Assembly: GCF_002234615.1 (NCBI RefSeq)
Contig: NZ_NMQW01000013.1
Span: forward strand, 1-64,000
Length of the DNA stretch: 64,000 nt
Direction: 5' to 3'
DNA from: Paenibacillus rigui
GTDB taxonomy: Bacteria; Bacillota; Bacilli; Paenibacillales; NBRC-103111
Shown here one piece after another: positions 37,147 through 46,410 of the stretch (positions within the stretch are counted from its first letter, which is position 1; each line of letters starts with the position of its first letter). Both the position numbers and the translations under genes were made by a program. The notes under the pieces are model-generated. The model was not told the DNA's origin. It did no database searches and was given only the letters and a program-made list of their open reading frames with translations.

Positions 37147-38574
37147 ATGAGAGCGGATGAAATCAAAGACTTGGAATATGCGATAGCCGAAATTACCGAA
37201 GTGGCCAACGGCTTCGGCCTGGACTATTTCCCGATGCGCTACGAAATATGTCCTGCGGACATTATTTATACGTTCGGAGCTTACGGGATGCCAACCCGCT
37301 TCAGCCACTGGAGCTTCGGCAAAACATTCCACAAAATGAAAATGCAGTACGACTTTGGATTGAGTAAAATTTACGAGCTTGTCATCAACTCGGACCCGTG
37401 CTACGCCTTTCTGCTGGACGGAAACTCACTTATTCAAAACAAGCTGATCGTGGCGCATGTGCTTGCTCACTGCGATTTTTTCAAAAATAACATCCGGTTT
37501 TCCAAAACGAACCGCAACATGGTGGAGAGCATGTCAGCCACGGCGGAACGCGTTCGTCAGTATGAAATCCAGTACGGAACCGAGGAGGTCGAGAAATTCA
37601 TCGATGCGGTGCTCGCAATTCAGGAGCATGTCGATCCGACGATAACGAAGCCGTATGAGGGCGGACGCTTCCGCAAGGACAAGGAGCCTGCCTCCCGCAC
37701 CGAGACCAAGGAACGCAAGCTCGGGTACGAGGATTTATGGGATCTGGATACGCCATCCCAGGAGCACGGTCCGCAAAAGCAGGAGCAGGCCAAGTTTCCG
37801 CCGAAGCCGGAGAAGGATTTGGTGCTGTTCATTGAAGAGCATGCGCCTTACATGCAGGAATGGCAGCGGGATATCATGACGATGCTGAGGGATGAAATGC
37901 TGTACTTCTGGCCGCAGCTGGAAACCAAGATCATGAACGAGGGCTGGGCTTCGTACTGGCATCAGCGCATATTGCGCGAGCTGGACTTGACGGAAACCGA
38001 GACCGTCGAATACGCCAAGCTGAATTCCTCCGTCGTCGTACCGTCGCGCCACAGCCTGAATCCTTACTACCTCGGCTTGAAAATATTCGAGGATATTGAG
38101 AAGCGGTGGGATAACCCGACGGCAGAGGAACGGGAGAAGTACGGGCGCAAGGGCGGCGAAGGGCGGCGCAAAATATTCGACGTACGCGAGTACGACTCCG
38201 ACCTGTCCTTTATCCGCAACTATATGACAAAAAAGCTGTGCGACGAGCTGGATTTGTATATTTTCGAGAAGAAAGGTCCGGAGTGGAAAATTACGGATAA
38301 AACGTGGATGAATATCCGCGACCAGCTGGTCTACTCCCGTGTGAACGGAGGATTCCCTTACATTGTCGTGGAAAACGGCAACTATGAGAAAAACGGCGAG
38401 CTGTATTTGAAGCACGCCTATGAAGGCGTTGAGCTGGACCTGAAATATGTGGAGCGCACCATCCCCTACATTCATCAGCTGTGGGGAAGAACCGTCCACC
38501 TTGAAACCATCGTCGAGTCCAAGCCCGTCTTGTTTACGTACGACGGCAAGAAGCAAACCCGGAAATTTCTATGA
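37147..38574 (+). CDS. spoVR: SpoVR family protein
   Basis: 475 residues of the SpoVR/YcgB family, which is needed for spore cortex formation in B. subtilis; its molecular activity is unknown. Hallmarks are [45 protein letters not shown], and the late [13 protein letters not shown]. The start at 37147 follows AGGGGGT. A weak hairpin (AACCGG/CCGGTT, about 37058-37083) separates it from yhbH, so read-through is likely but reduced. Confidence 0.96.
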   Translation: MRADEIKDLEYAIAEITEVANGFGLDYFPMRYEICPADIIYTFGAYGMPTRFSHWSFGKTFHKMKMQYDFGLSKIYELVINSDPCYAFLLDGNSLIQNKLIVAHVLAHCDFFKNNIRFSKTNRNMVESMSATAERVRQYEIQYGTEEVEKFIDAVLAIQEHVDPTITKPYEGGRFRKDKEPASRTETKERKLGYEDLWDLDTPSQEHGPQKQEQAKFPPKPEKDLVLFIEEHAPYMQEWQRDIMTMLRDEMLYFWPQLETKIMNEGWASYWHQRILRELDLTETETVEYAKLNSSVVVPSRHSLNPYYLGLKIFEDIEKRWDNPTAEEREKYGRKGGEGRRKIFDVREYDSDLSFIRNYMTKKLCDELDLYIFEKKGPEWKITDKTWMNIRDQLVYSRVNGGFPYIVVENGNYEKNGELYLKHAYEGVELDLKYVERTIPYIHQLWGRTVHLETIVESKPVLFTYDGKKQTRKFL

Positions 38575-38583
38575 AAACGGCAC

Positions 38584-38631
38584 AAAGCCGCGGAGCCTTC
38601 GGAGGAAGGAGCCTGCGGCTTTCGTTTTTTT
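38584..38631 (+). terminator. Terminator of the yhbH-spoVR unit
   Basis: AAAGCCGC (38584-38591) pairs with GCGGCTTT (38615-38622), with added pairing in the loop, followed by CGTTTTTTT. Confidence 0.87.
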
Positions 38632-38654
38632 AGTTGATGCGGTCCCCCCTGCCT

Positions 38655-39488
38655 CTACCCCTTCACCGCGCCGGCGGTAATCCCTTGGATAATATAGCGC
38701 TGCATGAACAGGAAGAACAGGATAATCGGTACGACCGCCATCGTCAGCGCGGCCATCGCCAGATGCCATTCATTCGTGTACTGCCCGAAATAGACGGACG
38801 AGGCCAGTGGAATCGTCTGATTTTTCTTGGAGCTCAGCATAATGAGCGGCAGCAGGAAGTCGTTCCATATCCAGAGCGAGTGCAGAATCGCAATGGTTGT
38901 TGTGATGGGCTTCAGCAGAGGAAGCAGGATCCGGAAGTACACCCCGAACGGCCCGCTGCCGTCGATGTAAGCCGCCTCCTCCAGCTCGCGGGGAATCGAT
39001 TTGATAAATCCGTGATACAGGAACAGCGCAAGCGGAATTCCGAAGCCCCAATACATAATGATGATCCCATACAGTGTGTTGATTAATTGCAGCTCCTTGG
39101 CTACCTTCACCAGCGGAATCATCATCGTCTGAAACGGGATGACCAGCGACGACAGAATCGCAAGGAAAATAATTTGGCTGACCGGCCCCGGTCTGCGTAC
39201 GAGCTGATAGGCGGCAGCAGAGCTGATCAGCAGGATGCCCGCTACGGATACGACCGTGACGATCAACGAATTCAGGAATACGCCGAAGAAATTGATTTGC
39301 TTCCAAACGACGGCGAAGTTTTTGAATTGAAAGACATGCGGCAGTGCGACCGTCGACGTCACAACCTCGTTGTACGTTTTGAACCCGTTGACGAAGGTCA
39401 TGTACAAGGGGAAAAAGACGAGAAGCGCCAGCACAATCATCAGCAGCTCAAGCAGCAGCTTCCCGGAAGTATAACGGTCCTTGATCAC
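38655..39488 (-). CDS. Sugar ABC importer permease (MalG type), second CUT1 system
   Basis: 277 residues with about six helices; EAA loop LEEAAYIDGSGPFGVYFRILLP and the family C-terminus ITAGAVKG. It uses a GTG start seven bases after GGAGG that overlaps the stop of the preceding permease by four bases, so translation is coupled. It is the last gene of a five-gene unit: kinase, regulator, binding protein and two permeases. Confidence 0.93.
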   Translation of the reverse strand: MIKDRYTSGKLLLELLMIVLALLVFFPLYMTFVNGFKTYNEVVTSTVALPHVFQFKNFAVVWKQINFFGVFLNSLIVTVVSVAGILLISSAAAYQLVRRPGPVSQIIFLAILSSLVIPFQTMMIPLVKVAKELQLINTLYGIIIMYWGFGIPLALFLYHGFIKSIPRELEEAAYIDGSGPFGVYFRILLPLLKPITTTIAILHSLWIWNDFLLPLIMLSSKKNQTIPLASSVYFGQYTNEWHLAMAALTMAVVPIILFFLFMQRYIIQGITAGAVKG

Positions 39489-40366
39489 ATCTCCACCTCC
39501 CTGCGCTTCATCACGGCAACCTGTACGAGCGTAATGGAAGCCAGCACCAGGAAAAACAAGACCGCTTTGGCCGATGCGTACGTAAACAGGTTTTTGGTGA
39601 ACGCATCCAAATAAATGTGGTATGCCAGCGATTCCGTCGTTCCGAAGGGCCCGCCCTTCGTTAAGGCGAAGTTCAAATCAAAGCCCTTAAAGCCGCTGGA
39701 GATGGCCAGGAACAAATTAATCGTCATCGCCGGGCGAATGAGCGGCAGCACCACATGCCAGAACCGCTTCAACCGTCCCGCCCCATCCATCTCCGCTGCC
39801 TCCAGCATATCCTTGGGGACGCCCTGCAGCGCGGCAAGATAGATAACCATGAAATAACCGGCGGAATGCCAGATCGTGACGATAATCAGCGACCAGAAGG
39901 CATAGTCCGGCAGGCTGAGCCAGTTTTTTTGAAACAGCACCCATCCGGTCGCTTTGCCCACCTCACTGAACAGACGGGTAATGATAAACTGCCAAATAAA
40001 GCCTATGATCACCGGTCCGATGACATAGGGAAGAAAAAATGCCGTACGGAGAAAGTCGCGGGTTTTGAGCGCCAAATTCAATACCAAGGCAAGCAGCAGC
40101 CCGACGACATTGAGTAAAATCGTTGTTGCCAATACATATTTAATTGTAAAAGAAAACGATTTCAAAAATCCGGTGTCACTCATCATTTTCGTATAGTTGC
40201 TCCACCCGGCCCAGCGAATGTCGCTGCTGATTCCGTTCCAATCCTGAAACGAGAACAGAATCGCCCGCATGAACGGGACCAGAATCACCATCGTGAAAAA
40301 AAGCACGGCCGGCGCAACAAACGCTGCGTAGGTAAGCAGGTGCCGCATTCTCGACGTTGTTGTCAC
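39485..40366 (-). CDS. Sugar ABC importer permease (MalF type), second CUT1 system
   Basis: 293 residues, six predicted helices, EAA loop MLEAAEMDGAGRLKRFWHVVLP. The ATG at 40372 is only about one base from AGGAGG, so the GTG at 40366, seven bases from it, is the better start. It follows the binding-protein gene after a strong hairpin, and no ATPase gene is included. Confidence 0.92.
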   Translation of the reverse strand: MTTTSRMRHLLTYAAFVAPAVLFFTMVILVPFMRAILFSFQDWNGISSDIRWAGWSNYTKMMSDTGFLKSFSFTIKYVLATTILLNVVGLLLALVLNLALKTRDFLRTAFFLPYVIGPVIIGFIWQFIITRLFSEVGKATGWVLFQKNWLSLPDYAFWSLIIVTIWHSAGYFMVIYLAALQGVPKDMLEAAEMDGAGRLKRFWHVVLPLIRPAMTINLFLAISSGFKGFDLNFALTKGGPFGTTESLAYHIYLDAFTKNLFTYASAKAVLFFLVLASITLVQVAVMKRREVEM

Positions 40367-40404
40367 ACTCATCCCTCCTGTCCGATAGGACCCGTAAAAT
40401 AACA

Positions 40405-40434
40405 GTGCATGGTTCCGCAGCGGAAACCATGCAC
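40405..40434 (-). terminator. Intercistronic hairpin after the binding protein gene (second CUT1 system)
   Basis: GTGCATGGTT (40405-40414) pairs with AACCATGCAC (40425-40434), with GCGG/CCGC extensions. Only a broken T tract (TGTTATTTT) follows on the minus strand. It probably stabilises the upstream message or stops part of the transcripts. Confidence 0.65.
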
Positions 40435-40458
40435 CTCGTCAACCGACTTGCGGACCGG

Positions 40459-41736
40459 TTATTTTTTTACACGGTCTTTCCAAATTTTTTGAACCTCTGC
40501 GAGCGTCTGCTCCTTGTTCATTTGTCCGCCGACATAGGCCTGGAGCGGCTTGGCAAACTCTTGGTTGGAGCCGGAAGGCCACAGCGTATGCGCCCATGGG
40601 ATCGTTTGATTTTTCTCCACGTACGAGCTCAGGTCCGCTGCCAGGGGACCAAGCTCCGGCGTCGTTTTCAAATCGGTAAAGGCCGGGATGAGCTTAAAGG
40701 AATCGACCAAATATTTTTGACCGTTATCGTGAATCCAGTTCAGGAACTTTTTACTTTCTTCCAAATTTTTAGCATTTTTGTTGATGACGTAATAGCCGGG
40801 AACCCCAACAGGCATCTTCGTGTCGGCTGCCGTATCGTTCAAAGGAATCGCGAACATGCCCATCTTGATGTTCGGGTTAATTTTCATGATCGAATCGATC
40901 GTCCATACGCCTTGCTGCATCATGGCCGTCTTGCCGGAGGAGAAATCGGATACCTGGTTGTCGTAGCTGACCCCAACGGACTCTGCTCCCTTGCCGTATT
41001 TCACGGTCATATCCAGGACATCGAAAAATCCGTTCATATTGGCGACATCATTAACTTTGGCCTCGCCTTTATTGATCTTGGTAATCATAGCTACCGGATC
41101 CTTCTCGTAGGCGTAAGGGAGGTTGAATAAATGCTGTCCAAGCACCCACCATTCCTTGTACGCTTCGGAGTAGGACGGGATATTAGCCGCCTTCAGCTTC
41201 TCATTGACCTGCTTCAGCTCCGTCAGCGTCGTCGGAACTTTATCAATGCCCGCCTTGGCGAACAAATCCTTGTTATAAATAAATCCGTAGCCTTCAAAGG
41301 CGACCGGGAAGCCCAGCTTCTTGCCGTTGACCGTCATTCCCTGTACCGCAGAGGGGGATACCTTCGACATCCAGGGCTCGTTGGATAAATCGGCCAATTT
41401 GTCCGACCAGTCGGTAATATCCGTGAACGCCTTGGTCATGAACACGTCCGGCGCATCTCCCGACGCAAACCGGGTTTTCAACAGCGTATCGTAATCGCTC
41501 GTGACCTGTGCCTCGATGACAACGTTCGGGTTCTGTGCCATATAATCCGCAGCCATTGCCTTCACTTTATCCGTAATTTCCACTTTAAACTGCATCAGCT
41601 TGATCGTCGTCTTCTCCCCGCCAGCGGGTTTGCCTGCCGGCGTGCTGCCCGGCTTTGCCTCTTCCCCTCCGGCACAGCCGACAACTCCACTCATAAGCAG
41701 CGCGGTAACGGTAAACATCGAAAGCCATTTTTTCAT
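40459..41736 (-). CDS. Sugar ABC importer binding lipoprotein, second CUT1 system
   Basis: 425 residues; signal peptide MKKWLSMFTVTALLMSG ending in lipobox VVGC, then a Gly/Lys/Pro linker. The mature domain shows the family 1 binding-protein pattern (FEGYGFIYNKDLFAKAGI, GKTAMMQQGVWTIDSIM). The start at 41736 follows GGGGATC and an upstream GGGGGAA; the frame is open further upstream without support. It follows its response regulator after about 100 bases, which contain a CTTAGT/ACTAAG palindrome. Confidence 0.92.
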   Translation of the reverse strand: MKKWLSMFTVTALLMSGVVGCAGGEEAKPGSTPAGKPAGGEKTTIKLMQFKVEITDKVKAMAADYMAQNPNVVIEAQVTSDYDTLLKTRFASGDAPDVFMTKAFTDITDWSDKLADLSNEPWMSKVSPSAVQGMTVNGKKLGFPVAFEGYGFIYNKDLFAKAGIDKVPTTLTELKQVNEKLKAANIPSYSEAYKEWWVLGQHLFNLPYAYEKDPVAMITKINKGEAKVNDVANMNGFFDVLDMTVKYGKGAESVGVSYDNQVSDFSSGKTAMMQQGVWTIDSIMKINPNIKMGMFAIPLNDTAADTKMPVGVPGYYVINKNAKNLEESKKFLNWIHDNGQKYLVDSFKLIPAFTDLKTTPELGPLAADLSSYVEKNQTIPWAHTLWPSGSNQEFAKPLQAYVGGQMNKEQTLAEVQKIWKDRVKK

Positions 41737-41779
41737 GATCCCCAGTTCCCCCTTCAAAGAAGTTCTATATTGTTTCGTC

Positions 41780-41793
41780 CTTAGTGTACTAAG
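41780..41793. promoter_or_regulatory. Palindrome upstream of the second binding protein gene
   Basis: CTTAGTGTACTAAG is a perfect six-base inverted repeat about 45 bases before the binding-protein start and near a TATAGA box. It is a candidate control site, possibly for the AraC-type regulator encoded just upstream, though that family usually uses direct repeats. Confidence 0.3.
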
Positions 41794-41838
41794 ATGCGGG
41801 ATGGAAGGGCAGATAATATTTTCGCCCAAAAAAGGAAT

Positions 41839-43413
41839 CTATGAATGTCGCTGCTGCTTGCGGTACTGAAGCGGAGAGAGGCCGGTCTGCTTCTTGAACA
41901 CTTTGCCGAAATAGTTCTCATCCGCATAGCCCAGCACTTCGGCCATTTCCAGCACGCTCATCTCGGTATGGACCAGCAGTGACTTGGCTTTCTCCATCCG
42001 CAGCTCCGTCAAGCAGGTCATCACGGTCGTATTGTACAGCTCCTTGAATTTCTTGGCGATATACTGGGGACTGAAGTGAAACCGCTCGGACAAGACCGAC
42101 AATGAGAGATCCTCTTGAAAATGCAGGTGCATGTAATCGCGAATCGCCTGAATGCCCCGGGTATGGATGCCTTCGCTTCCCGCTTCCTCCATGAGCCTCC
42201 ACCAATGCTGGATGAACAGCTTCTCCCATTCCTCCAAATCGCTGATCCACAGAGGCAGATAGAGATCCGGGGCTGCATGGCCCGGACTCTTCAGCCGGCT
42301 CGCCTGCTCCAGCAGCAGGTTCGCCTCGACGGTGCACGCTTGAAGCTCCTTCATGGTCAAGCTTCCCTTCTCGCGCAGCCCCCGGGTAAAAGAACGGATG
42401 ATCTCCGCGGCGTATGCCCGGTCATCCTGCTTCAATGCGGTCTGCAGCAGAATTTGCTGGTCCGTCAATCTCGGGGGCTCCTTGCCCTGGGATGATATTG
42501 CTGCCGGGCTCGCACCTGTCCCGAGCACATCGCATTTCCACAGCGCCGCACGCGCGGCCCCGATCGCCTGGGGAAGGGACTGCGCTGCCGCTGCCGCTCC
42601 GGACAAGCCGATCAGCACGTGAAGACCCAGCGTCCCTCTCCAGGCTTGCGTTAGCTTATCCATGTACCTGCGATGCTCCCCAGCCGCGTAAGCGCCGGTT
42701 GTGGAGGTTAACAGCAGCCATTGATAATCGTCCAGCCGGCAAAGGTAATGCGCACCATACGGCTTCAAAGCTTCGTGCGCTATATTATTGACCGCGAAGA
42801 CGAGCAGCTCGCCGTCGCCATAAAAACGCTGCTCCACCAGCCCCATCCGGTTGCGCGGCAGCACCAGAGCTGCACCGATGGCGTCCGCCGGCAGCCCCAC
42901 TTTATAAAACAACCCTCGGATCCCTTCATGAAAGGCGGTCTCCCCTTTGAAATAGACCGCCAGCTTCTGCTCATCCAGCAGCGCATCCGCCTGGCGCAGC
43001 CGGTGCCCGTTGTCCCGCTCGACGCGCTGGCTGCTTTCCCGCTCCCGCCAAACGGTCACCGCCCGGGTCAGCGCCTGCTCCAGGTCGCTCCTTCGGAACG
43101 GCTTGAGCAAATAATCGACGCCTCCGGCCTGGATGGCAGCCCGGGTATAAGGAAAGCTGTCGTAGCCGCTCACGACAATGACCTGCGTATCCCAGCCCTC
43201 CTCCCGGAGGACGCGCAGCAGCTCGGTACCATCCATCCCCGGCATGCTCATATCGCAAAATAAAACAGCGGGGTTATGCTTGCGAACCAGCTCCATCGCC
43301 TGACGGCCGTCCTCCGCCATCAGAATCTCGGAAATGCCGAATTGCTCCCGATCCAGGGACAGCTCTATCCCCTCCCGCACGTGCTCTTCATCGTCTGCGA
43401 TCAATACCTTCAT
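41839..43413 (-). CDS. YesN-family response regulator, second system
   Basis: 524 residues: receiver domain (VLIADDEEHVREGI; phosphorylation site in FCDMSMPGMDG), a roughly 280-residue middle region typical of long YesN proteins, and a C-terminal AraC-type helix-turn-helix (FHFSPQYIAKKFKELYNTT, VLGYADENYFGKVFKKQ). AAGGAGG precedes the ATG. It follows its kinase by 14 bases and precedes the importer genes it probably activates. Confidence 0.93.
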   Translation of the reverse strand: MKVLIADDEEHVREGIELSLDREQFGISEILMAEDGRQAMELVRKHNPAVLFCDMSMPGMDGTELLRVLREEGWDTQVIVVSGYDSFPYTRAAIQAGGVDYLLKPFRRSDLEQALTRAVTVWRERESSQRVERDNGHRLRQADALLDEQKLAVYFKGETAFHEGIRGLFYKVGLPADAIGAALVLPRNRMGLVEQRFYGDGELLVFAVNNIAHEALKPYGAHYLCRLDDYQWLLLTSTTGAYAAGEHRRYMDKLTQAWRGTLGLHVLIGLSGAAAAAQSLPQAIGAARAALWKCDVLGTGASPAAISSQGKEPPRLTDQQILLQTALKQDDRAYAAEIIRSFTRGLREKGSLTMKELQACTVEANLLLEQASRLKSPGHAAPDLYLPLWISDLEEWEKLFIQHWWRLMEEAGSEGIHTRGIQAIRDYMHLHFQEDLSLSVLSERFHFSPQYIAKKFKELYNTTVMTCLTELRMEKAKSLLVHTEMSVLEMAEVLGYADENYFGKVFKKQTGLSPLQYRKQQRHS

Positions 43414-43427
43414 CGTGGGCTGCCTCC

Positions 43428-45203
43428 TTAGTAGTTCATTGGTATAGACTCCAGCGGAATACGAAGCGTAATGACCGTCGCTTCATAGGGAACGCTTTGG
43501 ATGTCCCACGTAAAGCCGGGATCGTACTGAAGCCGCAGCCGCTGCAGCACGTTAATGAGGCCGATCCCGCGCTCTTGTCCCGTATGCAGCTGACGGGCCG
43601 CATATTCCAGACGGATGCGATCGATGACCGCCGCATCCATCCCTTTGCCGTTGTCCATCACACGAATGCACAGCTGCGCAGGAATAAGCTCAATCGCGAT
43701 ATGCAGGGTTCCCGTTCCGGTTCCCTTCTCCATGCCGTGAACAATGCTGTTCTCCACCAACGGCTGCAAAATCATTTTGGGCACCTGAACGTGCCGTGCT
43801 TCAACAGGACAAGACAGCGTGTAGGACAATTTATTTTTAAATCTGCCGGTTTGCAGCGACATATAATGCTCGATGTGCTGTATTTCTTTGTGCAGCGGAA
43901 CGGTTTCCGTCTCGAAGTCCATGCTGTAGCGCAGGATGGCTCCCAGCTCGGCGATTTTATCGCTGATTTCGTCGGACCCGTGGCGAAGCGCCAGCGTGCC
44001 GATGGATTGCAAGGTATTGTACAAAAAGTGCGGATTGATCTGCGCCTGCAGCATTTTCAACCGGGCGGTGGACAGCTCCAATCGGTTCCGGTATTCCCTG
44101 TTCATCAGGTCGTCCAAGCTGCCGATCATCGTATGGAAGCGGTGCTCCAGCACACCGAGCTCATCCTTACGCCCTGTAACAGGACCTACGTCAAAATTCC
44201 CCGTTTCCACGCGGGCGATGCTGCGGAGCAGCCTTTTGACAGGCGATATGGTGACATACGATAAAATCGAAGCAAGCACAAGCACGAAGGCTACGGCAAT
44301 AAATTGAATGACGAGGGACCGGTTCAAGGTGCGGTTCGCCGATTCGTTCACGGCCGACGCCGGGATGAATTTTACCATCGTTAAAGGCAGATCCTGATAC
44401 TTATCGCGCACATAAATAAACACACCGTTTCTTCCGTTCATATTGCCATTGATCGAGCCCCGATTTTCCTCCATCCGCAGCCCTACACTGCTGGCCTCCG
44501 GTACTTGAGCCGTTTCCTCCTCGGAGCCGGAAGCATACAGCAGCTGTAAATCCTGCCGGATGTACAGCATCACCGACTCCCCTTCGGACGGCTCGGATAC
44601 GGAGAGCGGGCGCATCAGCCGCTTCAGCTCATCGAGGCCGACATAAAAGGACAGCATCCCCAGCACCAAGGTGCTCGGATAATCGACAAGCGGCCGGTGA
44701 AATGCAAGCACCCGCTCCTTGCCTATGGTCGCGACCTCATAGCCTTTGTCCTTCTCCCAGCCCTCCTCTTCATTCCTCGGAATCGTAACGGCAGGAAGAG
44801 GAATCGTGACCCCGACCTGGGTCAGGTCCGATTTCGTAAACGTTTGGCCCGTAAGCGAGCTGATATACCGGACGGAACGGAATTCCGGCCGATTGTTATA
44901 GATGCCGGCGACTTGATCCGAGATGAATAAGGTTTGTACCGGTACAACGTCCGCGGACTTTAAATAACGCATCAGCGTCTGGTCATGATAAAAGGAAACC
45001 GACAGGTGGTTCAAATCGTTTAAATATCGCTTGATGTTATCCATTCCGCCATCCATCGTATTCTGGTTCAGCTCAATCAATTGATGCTCTACCGAGCGCG
45101 AAGTGGTTTTGTACGAGATGACAATGGATAAGGACAGCGGGATCACGGCAGAGATCAGCATGCCGACCAGCAGCTTAGCGAATAAGCTTTTTTTCAGCCA
45201 CAT
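43428..45203 (-). CDS. YesM-family sensor histidine kinase, second system
   Basis: 591 residues: an N-terminal helix (LLVGMLISAVIPLSLSIV), a large extracellular sensing domain, a second helix near residue 290, a HAMP domain (SPVKRLLRSIARVETGNF), the phospho-acceptor site LQAQINPHFLYNTLQSIG, and an ATPase domain (PLVENSIVHGMEKG, DNGKGMD). The start at 45203 follows GGGAG by seven bases; the frame extends upstream without a ribosome site. A TATAAT box lies about 60 bases before the start. It heads the five-gene unit down to 38655. Confidence 0.93.
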   Translation of the reverse strand: MWLKKSLFAKLLVGMLISAVIPLSLSIVISYKTTSRSVEHQLIELNQNTMDGGMDNIKRYLNDLNHLSVSFYHDQTLMRYLKSADVVPVQTLFISDQVAGIYNNRPEFRSVRYISSLTGQTFTKSDLTQVGVTIPLPAVTIPRNEEEGWEKDKGYEVATIGKERVLAFHRPLVDYPSTLVLGMLSFYVGLDELKRLMRPLSVSEPSEGESVMLYIRQDLQLLYASGSEEETAQVPEASSVGLRMEENRGSINGNMNGRNGVFIYVRDKYQDLPLTMVKFIPASAVNESANRTLNRSLVIQFIAVAFVLVLASILSYVTISPVKRLLRSIARVETGNFDVGPVTGRKDELGVLEHRFHTMIGSLDDLMNREYRNRLELSTARLKMLQAQINPHFLYNTLQSIGTLALRHGSDEISDKIAELGAILRYSMDFETETVPLHKEIQHIEHYMSLQTGRFKNKLSYTLSCPVEARHVQVPKMILQPLVENSIVHGMEKGTGTGTLHIAIELIPAQLCIRVMDNGKGMDAAVIDRIRLEYAARQLHTGQERGIGLINVLQRLRLQYDPGFTWDIQSVPYEATVITLRIPLESIPMNY

Positions 45204-45291
45204 GTAAGCGCTCCCTTTTTTATGGAATAGAAAGTGCATTGCACTCGGCAAGACAGAAATTATACTAGTCGAAAGCGGCCGATCCGTCAAT

Positions 45292-45355
45292 CAAGGATAA
45301 ACGGCTTCGCCATCCTTCCAGTTTGGCATGGGTTTGTCAACTTATCTATTGAAAA
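45292..45355. repeat. Intergenic palindromic repeat, copy B (shortened)
   Basis: CAAGGATAAACGGCTTCG, then CCATCCTTCCAG, then GGTTTGTCAA, joined directly to CTTATCTATTG. Compared with copies A and C about 25 bases are missing between TTTGTCAA and CTTATC, and one palindrome arm has changed (GTTTGG for GATGG). Confidence 0.75.
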
Positions 45356-45380
45356 AGCCGCCCCGTTGCCGTGGAGCGAC
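45354..45380 (-). terminator. Terminator of the 261-residue unknown gene
   Basis: Minus-strand GTCGCTCC (45380-45373) pairs with GGGGCGGC (45364-45357) using two G-T pairs, followed by TTTTTC. It abuts repeat copy B. Confidence 0.65.
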
Positions 45381-45408
45381 TTATTATCAACGAAAATCAA
45401 GCGTATGC

Positions 45409-46194
45409 TTATTCCGTTCCGGCTTCCTTCTTTTGAATTTTCGCCGGATTATTGATTTTGTAAGGCACGGGATGCCGGGTCAGCTTCTTCGCCACAATCT
45501 TGGCCTCGAACGTAATCGTATCGCCGATCTCCAGCTCCAGCTTCTTCAGTGTGGCGCTGCGGCTGGACCATGCCGCTCCAAGCTCGGTGAAGGGGTCTTC
45601 GATCGTAACGGCCTCGTAGATGACAACCTCATCCTCCGTGTCGGAGAAATGATTCGGCACAGTTGTGAACTCCGCTACGGTAGCGCTCATTTTCACCTTT
45701 TCTTCGGGAAGCTGGATTTTTTGCGTTTTTGCTTTCTTGGCCTTTTCCTTAGGCAGAGCCTCGGACGAAGTCGCTGCCTCCCCAGGCTCGTCCGTGTTCA
45801 GCGCTGCTGCGTTCGCTTCAGCTTCCGCGACTGCCGGAGCTTCTTCCTGCACCGCTGCTGCAGATACCGTAACCTCCGGTTTCACGGATTCCTCTTCCGC
45901 GGCCGGACCCAGCCGCTGGCTGAATTGAGCCGCCTGCATTTCCTTCAAATAAGCAGGATGAATGCAGTGCTTTTGCTTGTTATCGAATTCGATGACGGCC
46001 GTCGTTTGATCGACGAAGCCGACGATGCTGCAAGCGAGCTGAAGACGGTTTCTTTTATAAACGAACGACTTGATCCTGCTCGCTTTCTCCGACAGCAGTC
46101 CCCACTCTTTACACTTTTCTATTTGATGATCCTCGTCTTCAAAGGCACTGTACGTTTCAGGCTCGATAACGAACGGGTATGACATTGGCTCCAT
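45409..46194 (-). CDS. Hypothetical protein with two small domains and an Ala/Glu-rich linker
   Basis: 261 residues, not recognised. An N-terminal part (about 1-95, with ACSIVGFVDQTTAVIEFDN) and a C-terminal part (about 165-260, with LEIGDTITFEAKIVAKKL and VPYKINNPAKIQKK) flank a low-complexity Ala, Glu and Val linker. The C-terminal part looks like a small beta-barrel such as those that bind nucleic acid, but this is a guess. The start is uncertain between 46194 and 46185, because AAAGGTGG lies close to the first and ten bases from the second. A strongly folded leader precedes it (46215-46274). Confidence 0.65.
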   Translation of the reverse strand: MEPMSYPFVIEPETYSAFEDEDHQIEKCKEWGLLSEKASRIKSFVYKRNRLQLACSIVGFVDQTTAVIEFDNKQKHCIHPAYLKEMQAAQFSQRLGPAAEEESVKPEVTVSAAAVQEEAPAVAEAEANAAALNTDEPGEAATSSEALPKEKAKKAKTQKIQLPEEKVKMSATVAEFTTVPNHFSDTEDEVVIYEAVTIEDPFTELGAAWSSRSATLKKLELEIGDTITFEAKIVAKKLTRHPVPYKINNPAKIQKKEAGTE

Positions 46195-46214
46195 TCCACC
46201 TTTCAGCTCTCCAG

Positions 46215-46274
46215 AAGACCGGTGCGGCTTCCCCGGAACGAAGCCTTCTGCTTCGCTAAAGATTCACCGGTCTT
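46215..46274 (-). promoter_or_regulatory. Structured 5' leader of the 261-residue unknown gene
   Basis: Outer arms AAGACCGGTG and CACCGGTCTT pair across about 40 bases that contain a second stem, CGAAGC/GCTTCG. The element ends about 20 bases before the start codon. A TAAAAT box just upstream would place it at the extreme 5' end of the message, so it may stabilise or regulate it. Confidence 0.5.
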
Positions 46275-46332
46275 TTGGTCCTATTTTACCATCTTCCCGC
46301 TCGAATAGGAAAATCCCCTTGGCGAATTAAAA

Positions 46333-46363
46333 GCAAAAAGCCTGAAGTCCGCAGACTTCAGGC
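46333..46363 (-). terminator. Terminator of the glycerol-3-phosphate importer operon
   Basis: GCCTGAAGTC (46340-46349) and GACTTCAGGC (46354-46363) form a perfect ten-base stem with a four-base loop, followed on the minus strand by TTTTTGCTTTT. Confidence 0.92.
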
Positions 46364-46410
46364 AAGTGGATTCATGAGCCCAACGAGCTTCATGCTCCGC
46401 AAGCTCCGGT

